Shown one piece after another: positions 1 through 5,476 of a stretch of DNA of 5,631 nucleotides. A program made the translations under genes and the position numbers. Each line of letters begins with the position of its first letter. Within the stretch, counting starts at the first letter, position 1. The notes beneath the pieces were generated by a model, which saw only the letters and a list, made by a program, of their open reading frames with translations, had not been told where the DNA came from and ran no database searches. Location: NCBI GenBank assembly GCA_016203765.1, contig JACQMB010000106.1, positions 1-5,631 of the forward strand, in the 5' to 3' direction. Source of the stretch: Deltaproteobacteria bacterium. Lineage in GTDB: Bacteria > UBA10199 > SPLOWO2-01-44-7.

Positions 1-480
1 CGGGTCACGCCGGAAATCGCCAAGCTGTTGGACGACATGGCCGAGACGATGTATGCCGCGCCCGGCATCGGGCTGGCCGCCCCGCAGGTGGGGGTTAAAT
101 AACGCGTTTTGGTTTGCGATGTCTCCTGGCGGGAAGAAGCTCAAGGGCAACAGCCGCAACGGTAACTCTATCAGCTGGTCAATCCCGAAATTGTTCGCCG
201 GGCGGGTCAAATCGAATGGGAGGAGGGATGCCTGAGCATCCCGGGATTTTTGCATATTATGAAACGCTCGGCCGAGGTGACGTTGACCGCCACGGATAAA
301 AAAGGAAATCCTGTCACGATCGAAGCTCGGGAGCTTCTGGCCGTCTGCCTCCAGCACGAAATCGATCACCTCGACGGCAAACTGATCATCGACAAAACCA
401 GCCGCCTAAAACGAAACCTCTATCTCGAACAGCTAAAAAAGGGGGAATTCCAAGCGCCCTACTCCACCACCCCCCTATGA
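1..480 (+). pseudogene. def: Peptide deformylase, 5'-partial, interrupted by two in-frame TAA stops
   Basis: Peptide deformylase removes the N-formyl group from nascent proteins at the ribosome, using a metal ion (usually Fe2+). Reading frame 1 gives a continuous deformylase apart from two TAA codons at 100-102 and 163-165. Motif I (GIGLAAPQ) is at 64-87, motif II (EGCLS, metal-binding Cys at 229-231) at 223-237, and motif III (HEIDH, two metal-binding His and the catalytic Glu) at 355-369. The N-terminal ~25-30 residues lie before the window. No frameshift is needed: both stops look like single first-base changes to T, for example Lys AAA to TAA before the Arg at 103. A restart from TTG 250 or ATG 259 would keep only motif III and could not be active. 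The gene ends in TGA overlapping the fmt start. I call it a probable pseudogene; sequencing or assembly error is the main alternative, and UAA readthrough is less likely because rpe ends normally at TAA. Confidence 0.85.
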
Positions 481-1403
481 AAATCATTTTTTTCGGTTCC
501 GACATTTTCGCCTGCCCCTCTTTAAAAAAATTGTCGAATGCTCCGCACAACCTGCTGGCGGTGGTCACTCAGCCGGACAAACCGGCCGGGCGCGGGCAAA
601 AAACGACGGCCTGTCCGGCGGCTCGGCTGGCCCTTGAACTGAAACTCAAATTGGTTCAACCGGAAACCCTGAAGGACAAAAAAACCTTGGAAACGTTGTC
701 GGCCTTGAGACCGGATGTCTTGGTCGTCGTGGCCTATGGAAAATTTCTGCCCCAATCGCTCATCGGGGCCTGCCCGAAAAGGGCGGTGAACCTTCATCCC
801 TCTCTGCTCCCGAAATACCGCGGCGCCGCACCCATCCCCTGGGCCATTCTCAACGGCGACAAAAAAACCGGCGTGACCACGATGGCGATTTCCGAGGAGA
901 TGGATGCCGGCGATATCTATCTGCAGTGTGAAACAACCATTGACGAGGCCGAGACGGCTGTTCACCTGGAAAACCGTTTGAGTGAACTGGGGGCCGACCT
1001 TTTGCTTAAAACGCTGGAAGCAATGGAGAAGGGACGTTTAAAACCCAGACCCCAGGATTCCTCCAAAATAGTCTTGGCGCCCAAACTCAAAAAAGAGGAC
1101 GGCCATCTCGATTTTAGTCAGCCCGCCGAAAAACTTTATAACAGGGTAAGGGCCCTGAATCCCTGGCCGGGGACCTTTTGTTATTTAAACAAAAAAATGC
1201 TTAAAGTTTGGGAGGCCGCTCCCGTAAAGATGCAAAGCCAAAAACCCCCCGGCGCGGTGATCGAAAACCGGGAGGGCCTGATCGTGGCTTGTGGACAGGG
1301 GGCCTTCTGCCTGTTAGAGGTCCAACTGGAAGGCAAAAAAAAGATGAGCGCCAAAGAGTTTTTGAAAGGTCATCCGGTCGAAATGGGAACGGAGTTTAAA
1401 TGA
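477..1403 (+). CDS. fmt: Methionyl-tRNA formyltransferase
   Basis: Transfers a formyl group from 10-formyltetrahydrofolate to Met-tRNA(fMet) in the cytoplasm, making the bacterial initiator. The 308-residue product is close to the usual ~310-320 and looks complete. Residues 1-200 form the Rossmann-like formyltransferase domain: it begins MKIIFFGS and has the signature loop NLHPSLLPKYRGAAPIPW at 105-122. The catalytic triad is visible as Asn105, His107 and Asp143 (in MDAGDI). Residues ~205-308 form the C-terminal tRNA-binding barrel, with the typical YNRVRALNPWPGTF at 221-234 and a closing KEFLKGHP. The ATG shares the ATGA with the def stop. The bases just upstream are C-rich with no Shine-Dalgarno sequence, so initiation probably depends on ribosomes finishing def. 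The stop overlaps rpe in the same way, implying one operon. Confidence 0.97.
   Translation: MKIIFFGSDIFACPSLKKLSNAPHNLLAVVTQPDKPAGRGQKTTACPAARLALELKLKLVQPETLKDKKTLETLSALRPDVLVVVAYGKFLPQSLIGACPKRAVNLHPSLLPKYRGAAPIPWAILNGDKKTGVTTMAISEEMDAGDIYLQCETTIDEAETAVHLENRLSELGADLLLKTLEAMEKGRLKPRPQDSSKIVLAPKLKKEDGHLDFSQPAEKLYNRVRALNPWPGTFCYLNKKMLKVWEAAPVKMQSQKPPGAVIENREGLIVACGQGAFCLLEVQLEGKKKMSAKEFLKGHPVEMGTEFK
1391..1394 (+). promoter_or_regulatory. Ribosome binding site of rpe
   Basis: GGAG lies five bases before the rpe ATG at 1400, inside the last codons of fmt. It supports that start and shows that rpe can initiate independently as well as by coupling to fmt through the ATGA overlap. The fmt start at 477 has no equivalent. 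Confidence 0.7.
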
Positions 1404-2041
1404 AACAGATCGCCCCTTCGATTTTATCGGCCGATTTTACGAAGCTGGGCGAAGAAATCGCCGCGGTGGAGAAGGCCGGCGCCGACCTGATTCACGTCGA
1501 CATTATGGACGGACATTTTGTTCCCAACCTGACGATGGGCCCTCCGCTGGTGAAATCGATCCGCAAAATCACCAAACTGCCGCTCGACTGCCACCTGATG
1601 ATCGACAACCCGGAAAAATTCATTGAGCCTTTCGCCAAAGCAGGCGCTGACTGGATCAGCGTCCATGTGGAGGCCTGCAACCTGGCTGAACTCCTTCCCG
1701 CGATCAAAAAATTGGGTTGCAAAGCCGGCGCCGTGATTAATCCCCCCACCCCGCTCAAAAAAATTCTCCCCTTTTGTGAGAGGGCCGATTTCGTTTTGAT
1801 CATGACCGTGAATCCCGGCTTCGGTGGGCAGGCGATGGTGGAGGGGACTCTCGAAAAAATCGCCGCGTTAAAAAAATACCTGACGGATCAAAAACTTAAC
1901 ATCCCCATCGAAGTCGACGGCGGCGTGAAGCTTGAAAATATCGCCGACTTTGCCGACGCCGGCGCCGACATCTTTGTGGCCGGTTCCGGCGTTTTTCACA
2001 CGGGCGATTACAAAAAAACGATCGCCCAAATGAAAAAGTAA
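1400..2041 (+). CDS. rpe: Ribulose-phosphate 3-epimerase
   Basis: Interconverts D-ribulose 5-phosphate and D-xylulose 5-phosphate in the non-oxidative pentose phosphate (and Calvin) pathway; a cytoplasmic, metal-dependent TIM barrel. The 213 residues match the family's usual length. Visible landmarks are APSILSAD at 5-12, HVDIMDGHFVPN at 32-43 with metal ligand His32 and catalytic/metal Asp34, DCHLM with metal ligand His65, the phosphate-binding loop NPGFGGQ at 138-144, and EVDGG with catalytic/metal Asp172. The final phosphate loop, VAGSGVF, is at 193-199. No expected active-site residue is missing. The ATG overlaps the fmt stop and has GGAG five bases upstream. The gene ends at TAA at the normal C-terminus, which is direct evidence that TAA acts as a stop in this genome. 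The linkage to def-fmt looks like operon economy rather than pathway logic. Confidence 0.97.
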   Translation: MKQIAPSILSADFTKLGEEIAAVEKAGADLIHVDIMDGHFVPNLTMGPPLVKSIRKITKLPLDCHLMIDNPEKFIEPFAKAGADWISVHVEACNLAELLPAIKKLGCKAGAVINPPTPLKKILPFCERADFVLIMTVNPGFGGQAMVEGTLEKIAALKKYLTDQKLNIPIEVDGGVKLENIADFADAGADIFVAGSGVFHTGDYKKTIAQMKK

Positions 2042-2048
2042 CCGCCGG

Positions 2049-3620
2049 CTAAAAATAATTCGCGACCTTTTCCTTCAGCTTCGTTAACTCTTCTTTGGAA
2101 TTTTCCTGCCGGAGGGCGTGAGACAGTTCCAGCAAGAGGGGCCGCCAGCGCCGCTTCGGCAAAGCGTAGAGGCAGTCGATGACCGCATAGAGCAGGTTGC
2201 CCCGGCCGCGCCATTCCTTGAAGGCCACTGAGACCTCCTCCAAGGCCTGCGGTTCCAACAGCTCACGCAAGTCGGTAAAAAATCTTCGCTCCAACCGGGT
2301 GCGAACCTCCAACAGATTTTGCAGGGCGGTGTCCATGGCCTGGGCCAGATCCGGCGCCTTCATCTGGGAATCCACGGGCATCGGTTCGCCCATTTTGATT
2401 AAAACCTCCGTTTCCGTCTGTACCTTCCAAGATCCCTTGGGGCACGCCGTCCCCGGTCCCGCCATCGCCACCGGCACCACGAAGACCTTGCCGCCCAGGC
2501 GGTGTTTTACAAGACCGGCCGCCAGCTCCACCGCAACATAGGCCGCCCCCTTTTTGAAATGCCCCTCCTCCTTGTTCAGCCGATCCCTCTTCCCCACGCA
2601 AAAGTAGCCCGCATCCCAGCGCCGGCCGTACCGGTCTCTCTGTCCGCGCGCCCGCGTCCCCTGCGGGTAGACGGCAAAAGGGATGCTGGATGCCAGCAAT
2701 TTTTTAACCGTCAATCGCACCGCCCGCTCGGCTGTCCCTTTCTCTTTTGATTTCCGGTCGACAAAAATCATCCCCCAAGCCTCCAACATCCGGCCGAGTC
2801 CGATCACGCGATATAAAAAGAAATTGTCTTTAAAATGATCTTTAGCCACCATGATCGAGGGGGTAAAACTTTTGGCGGAGCCGTCTTTGTTTTCCCGCCG
2901 ATAGGCGAGCGGCGCCAGGCAAAAATCAAAAAAACTGGTGTGGTTGAGGACGTAGATTATTTTTGCCTGTTTGGCCTCCTCCAAAGAGGGAGTTCTCTCA
3001 ACGCTCACCTTCATCCTGGCGAGTTGTGCGACGCGCGCGGCCCACACCATTGAAAGGCCGGAGCCTATGGCGCCGATGTATTTGGCCCCCTTCCAGCGGA
3101 AGGCCTTGTAGGCCAGGGTCGCAAACAGAAAGGTGTCATAAACGCCCCGCAACAGAAGCCAAAGGCTTTGCCCCGGTTTTTTCCCCGTTCGAAAATCGAG
3201 TCGGTCCGGATCGACGAGCCGCGCCGCCTTGGCCGGAACACGATGCGGCAAAAATCCCAGTCTGCCGTGGAGATGCTCAAAAAATTCCGAAGGATGCACC
3301 CGGGGATTGAGTCTGGCAAATTCTTGCAAGACGGCCAAGGCGTGCCAGCGCCACCAGCGGGAATAGAGGGCCAGCCCCAAAAAAACAACCTCCGCCGGCC
3401 AGTCCCAGAGAAAACCCCACTCCACCCAACCGGCGATTCTGCCGCCCAGAATCCAAAGCGAAACAACGATAAAAAACCAGTCGCGCAGCCAACCCCAATG
3501 GAGTTCCAGCCGGCCGGCCCACCGGTTCAAGCAACGCAGTCCCGCGACATCATCGTGCGTGAAGAAAAAAATCAGCCGCAGACAAGCCGGTAAATAAAAT
3601 AAAAGAAAAGTGGCTCTCAT
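2049..3620 (-). CDS. PlsC-type (LPLAT/AGPAT) acyltransferase with long membrane N-terminus
   Basis: Probable membrane acyltransferase moving an acyl chain from acyl-CoA or acyl-ACP to a lysophospholipid or other lipid acceptor. The PlsC domain covers about residues 205-415 of 523. Block I is NHTSFFD with His227 and Asp232 (the HX4D catalytic pair); block II is GMIFVDR at 283-289; block III is YPQGTR at 318-323; block IV is VVPVA at 381-385. Block III has Gln320 where the family usually has Glu, a position linked to binding of the acceptor phosphate. The protein is about twice the length of a plain PlsC: residues 1-200 hold four or five hydrophobic segments (about 4-20, 46-60, 76-88, 152-172, 181-200) and residues 416-523 form a charged, apparently helical tail. 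The ATG directly follows the TAG of the upstream sensor-like gene and has no clear Shine-Dalgarno sequence, so the two are probably translationally coupled. The substrate cannot be read from sequence. Confidence 0.88.
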   Translation of the reverse strand: MRATFLLFYLPACLRLIFFFTHDDVAGLRCLNRWAGRLELHWGWLRDWFFIVVSLWILGGRIAGWVEWGFLWDWPAEVVFLGLALYSRWWRWHALAVLQEFARLNPRVHPSEFFEHLHGRLGFLPHRVPAKAARLVDPDRLDFRTGKKPGQSLWLLLRGVYDTFLFATLAYKAFRWKGAKYIGAIGSGLSMVWAARVAQLARMKVSVERTPSLEEAKQAKIIYVLNHTSFFDFCLAPLAYRRENKDGSAKSFTPSIMVAKDHFKDNFFLYRVIGLGRMLEAWGMIFVDRKSKEKGTAERAVRLTVKKLLASSIPFAVYPQGTRARGQRDRYGRRWDAGYFCVGKRDRLNKEEGHFKKGAAYVAVELAAGLVKHRLGGKVFVVPVAMAGPGTACPKGSWKVQTETEVLIKMGEPMPVDSQMKAPDLAQAMDTALQNLLEVRTRLERRFFTDLRELLEPQALEEVSVAFKEWRGRGNLLYAVIDCLYALPKRRWRPLLLELSHALRQENSKEELTKLKEKVANYF

Positions 3621-4571
3621 CTAGGTCAGGTCGGTCAGTTGATAACGAAACTTCGGCGTGATGTTTTTCTTGCCGATGCGGAAACTCTCCTTGCGGAGCC
3701 GGCCGGAAATCCTCCCGGCCACGGAGGAAGCCGCCCCCTCCTGCGATTCATAAATGGTGGTAACCATCCCCCGGTCTGGAAAGGCGATCACGATATCGAT
3801 GGGGTGGCGCACCAGCGAACGGATGCAACTTTCGATTTGTGTCATCAATCTGTCCGCCTTTGGAATCCCAAACCGCTGGCGAATCCTGTTATATTCGGTC
3901 AGCCAGATGTCGTATTTAAAGGTGGCGAAACCGCCGGGGCGGCCGGCGGCCGCCCCCTCCGCGGGCCAGTTGAGAATCAGCCCCACGCAGGTCTCCCTGG
4001 GAAACTCCATCCAGAATTTGCCGCCGACATGCCGCAAAATATTTTTCGCCGTGCTCATCCCCGTCATCTCCGTCTCTTTCTGCGGCCCGCCGTAGATCTC
4101 CTCGATAAAACGCCGGCGATCCAAATCGGAAAGGGCCTTTCCCTCAAAGGCCAGCCGGGTTTGAATGGCCGGCCCTTCGCGGGTGTCGATCTTTTGAATA
4201 TGGATTTCCAGCTTCGAGCCAAAGGCGGCCCGCCGGGCGGCGGTCTCCAACAGCTCGCCAAAAACGGTCAGGGCCTCTTCTTCACTGCCGGCCGCCAGGG
4301 GCAGATCGGAGGAGGCCACCACATGGTAGGTGAGGTGGCGGTTCAAAAACAAAATGTCATGGATTTTTAAAACCTGTTGAACGAGGCCGGTCAGGTTGAA
4401 CCTGCTCTTTTTGGCGCCCCGCGGCCGGCGCGCCTTGAGAGCGGCAATATCCCTTTCCATCTGATCGAAAAACCCCTCCACCTCTTTGGAAGACGATTTG
4501 GGCCAGCGCCTTCTTAATTTTTTGATCGTATTTTCGAGTTGGAGGAGCGCTTTGGCGGCCATGAGCGACAT
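3621..4571 (-). CDS. Degenerate histidine-kinase-like ATPase domain protein with possible GGDEF-like C-terminus
   Basis: Not a recognised named gene. From ATG 4571 it encodes 316 residues. Residues 1-50 are charged and helical with no transmembrane segment. Residues ~58-203 follow the order of a HATPase_c domain: FNLTGLVQQVLKI (58-70) resembles the segment before the ATPase fold, SSDLPLAAGSEEEALTVFGELLETAA (in 87-112) the N-box region, LSDLDRRRFIEEIYGG (147-162) the segment after the G1 box, and GMSTAKNILRHVGGKFWMEF (171-190) the G2 region and following strand. Key residues are missing: Thr110 replaces the N-box Asn, and the G1 DNGxG reads FEGKA. No phospho-accepting H-box is evident. Residues ~214-316 resemble a GGDEF fold (YDIWLTEYNRIRQRFGIPKADR at the inhibitor/metal region) but FPDRGMV stands where GGDEF is expected. 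It is probably a cytoplasmic, non-catalytic regulatory protein, coupled to the PlsC-type gene. The start is uncertain: ATG 4562 also fits, and an upstream extension to 4748 would only mirror conserved terC codons. Confidence 0.6.
   Translation of the reverse strand: MSLMAAKALLQLENTIKKLRRRWPKSSSKEVEGFFDQMERDIAALKARRPRGAKKSRFNLTGLVQQVLKIHDILFLNRHLTYHVVASSDLPLAAGSEEEALTVFGELLETAARRAAFGSKLEIHIQKIDTREGPAIQTRLAFEGKALSDLDRRRFIEEIYGGPQKETEMTGMSTAKNILRHVGGKFWMEFPRETCVGLILNWPAEGAAAGRPGGFATFKYDIWLTEYNRIRQRFGIPKADRLMTQIESCIRSLVRHPIDIVIAFPDRGMVTTIYESQEGAASSVAGRISGRLRKESFRIGKKNITPKFRYQLTDLT
4541..4547 (+). promoter_or_regulatory. Candidate ribosome binding site of the TerC-family gene
   Basis: GGAGGAG sits 13 bases before ATG 4561, which is long, and 4 bases before an in-frame TTG at 4552, which suits initiation better. 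It is also antisense to Leu-Leu codons of the divergent gene, so it may be coincidental. It leaves the start open between 4552 and 4561. Confidence 0.4.
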
Positions 4572-5292
4572 CTTTCTCAGAAAAATTTCCTTTTTGCAAC
4601 CATGGGTGTTCGATGTTAAAGTTTTTGGAATGCTCTGGGAAAGCATTCTTACCGTCGGCACATTGGTTGTCCTGGAAGGGCTCCTTTCGGCCGACAACGC
4701 CTTGGTCTTGGCCAGTTTGGTCAAACATCTGCCGGGTGAACTGCGCAAAAGGGCCCTCCGCTACGGGATCATCGGGGCCCTTGTCTTCCGCCTGATCTGC
4801 ATTTTGATTGCCACCTGGCTGATCCATGCCTGGTATTTCAAGGCGGCGGGGGCCGCCTATCTCATTTATATTTCCCTCAGCCATCTCTTATTTCATAAGA
4901 GCAAACAGGCCCAGGGAAAAGAGGTGAAAAAAATGGGCTTTTGGAAAACCGTTGCGGTCGTGGAACTGACCGATATTGTCTTTTCAATCGACTCCATCCT
5001 GGCGGCGGTGGCGATCTCGCCCAAAATTTGGGTCGTTTATCTGGGGGGAATTTTGGGGATCATCACCATGCGTTTTGTGGCGGGGGGGTTTCTCAACCTG
5101 ATTGACCGTTTCCCCGGCCTCGAAAGGGGAGCCTACCTGCTGGTCGGCTGGATCGGCCTGAAGCTGGCATTGATGACCGCCCAGGAAGAAATCGCCGGCT
5201 TTCCTCATCTGATGACCCCCGCCGTTTTTTGGATTATTATGACCGTGATTTTTTTCGGCAGTATGGTATGGAAGAGTCGAAGGAATATTTGA
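4561..5292 (+). CDS. TerC/YkoY-family integral membrane protein
   Basis: Inner-membrane protein of the TerC/Alx/YkoY superfamily, members of which are linked to Mn2+ export, metal supply to exported proteins and tellurite resistance. The 243 residues contain about seven membrane segments (roughly 27-49, 68-88, 93-111, 129-150, 155-178, 187-207, 220-238). Two copies of the acidic membrane motif typical of the family are visible: LEGLLSADNALVLA at 38-51 (Glu39, Asp45, Asn46) and VELTDIVFSIDSILAA at 134-149 (Glu135, Asp138, Asp144). These half-repeats supply the acidic residues thought to bind metal. The linker at 112-126 is polar and Lys-rich. Sequence details such as LVKHLP followed by ALRYGIIGALVFR resemble the YkoY branch. 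I chose ATG 4561; TTG 4552 has better Shine-Dalgarno spacing, and ATG 4630 would still keep all membrane segments. The 5' end overlaps the divergent gene, so there is no room for the yybP-ykoY Mn riboswitch directly upstream. Transported ion unproven. Confidence 0.9.
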   Translation: MSDIFLRKISFLQPWVFDVKVFGMLWESILTVGTLVVLEGLLSADNALVLASLVKHLPGELRKRALRYGIIGALVFRLICILIATWLIHAWYFKAAGAAYLIYISLSHLLFHKSKQAQGKEVKKMGFWKTVAVVELTDIVFSIDSILAAVAISPKIWVVYLGGILGIITMRFVAGGFLNLIDRFPGLERGAYLLVGWIGLKLALMTAQEEIAGFPHLMTPAVFWIIMTVIFFGSMVWKSRRNI

Positions 5293-5346
5293 AGGGGGGA
5301 GGCAGTCCCGCCCTTTGACAAAAGGGCGGGACGTCGGAAGGGGGGA
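5291..5346 (+). repeat. 10-bp direct repeat flanking the first hairpin
   Basis: GAAGGGGGGA occurs exactly at 5291-5300 and again at 5337-5346, on either side of the 5305-5332 hairpin. The first copy could also pair over 8 bp (5293-5300) with 5362-5369, competing with the second hairpin. Chance is possible given the low complexity. Confidence 0.5.
5305..5332 (+). terminator. Perfect 12-bp hairpin after the TerC-family gene
   Basis: GTCCCGCCCTTT (5305-5316) pairs without mismatch with AAAGGGCGGGAC (5321-5332) around a four-base GACA loop. It begins 12 bases after the TGA, where a terminator is expected, but no T-run follows, so it is not a standard intrinsic terminator. It could instead be a transcript-stabilising or dispersed REP-like palindrome. 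Confidence 0.5.
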
Positions 5347-5372
5347 AACTTTTTAAAAGTTTCCCCCCTCCG
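5335..5372 (+). terminator. Second, longer inverted repeat upstream of tRNA-Pro
   Basis: GGGGGGAAACTTTT (5340-5353) is the exact reverse complement of AAAAGTTTCCCCCC (5355-5368) around one central T; in RNA the loop would be wider. Four more pairs (5335-5338 with 5369-5372) extend it past a bulged A5339. No T-run follows on either strand. With the first hairpin it insulates the TerC-family gene from the tRNA. Function as a terminator is inferred from position and stability. Confidence 0.5.
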
Positions 5373-5400
5373 AGAAGCGGGTGCAGTGAAAATAGTGTTG

Positions 5401-5474
5401 CGGGGCGTAGCGCAGCCTGGTAGCGCGTCTGGTTCGGGACCAGAAGGTCCCGGGTTCAAATCCCGGCGCCCCGA
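5401..5474 (+). tRNA. tRNA-Pro (anticodon CGG)
   Basis: A complete cloverleaf folds by eye: acceptor stem CGGGGCG (5401-5407) with CGCCCCG (5467-5473), D stem GCGC/GCGC (5410-5413, 5423-5426), anticodon stem TCTGG/CCAGA (5428-5432, 5440-5444), and T stem CCGGG/CCCGG (5450-5454, 5462-5466) with loop TTCAAAT. The anticodon loop TTCGGGA (5433-5439) places CGG at 5435-5437, reading CCG, with the G37 usual for tRNA-Pro. C1-G72 and discriminator A5474 are also typical of proline tRNAs. CCA is not encoded: ACA stands at 5474-5476, so CCA must be added after 3' trimming. No convincing promoter hexamers were found directly upstream. Confidence 0.96.
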
Positions 5475-5476
5475 CA

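Noticed and set aside
97..165. Reassignment of TAA to a sense codon in this organism
   Set aside because: rpe stops at TAA exactly at the normal family C-terminus and no other gene here carries an internal TAA.
3168..3593. + strand open frame (141 codons) opposite the PlsC-type gene
   Set aside because: Low-complexity, basic, Pro-rich product antisense to the N-terminal membrane region; no ribosome site or homology pattern.
3639..4370. Long + strand open frame (243 codons) opposite the sensor-like gene
   Set aside because: It is rich in Pro, Gly and Arg with no recognisable domain and lies wholly antisense to a gene with family-like patterns. It looks like a shadow produced by G+C-biased codons.
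4441..4560. yybP-ykoY manganese riboswitch upstream of the TerC-family gene
   Set aside because: The region is coding on the opposite strand and I see no matching paired elements or conserved loop.
4594..4622. Possible sigma70 promoter, TTGCAA (4594-4599) and TAAAGT (4617-4622) with 17-bp spacing
   Set aside because: Each hexamer matches consensus at only four of six positions and both lie inside likely coding sequence; expected by chance.
4572..4748. N-terminal extension of the sensor-like gene to ATG 4748
   Set aside because: These 59 codons are the complement of the most conserved TerC motif, so the open frame is explained by selection on the other strand.
4357..4884. - strand open frame of 175 codons across the start of the TerC-family gene
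   Set aside because: Out of frame with the sensor-like gene and antisense to conserved TerC codons; its composition gives no sign of a real protein.
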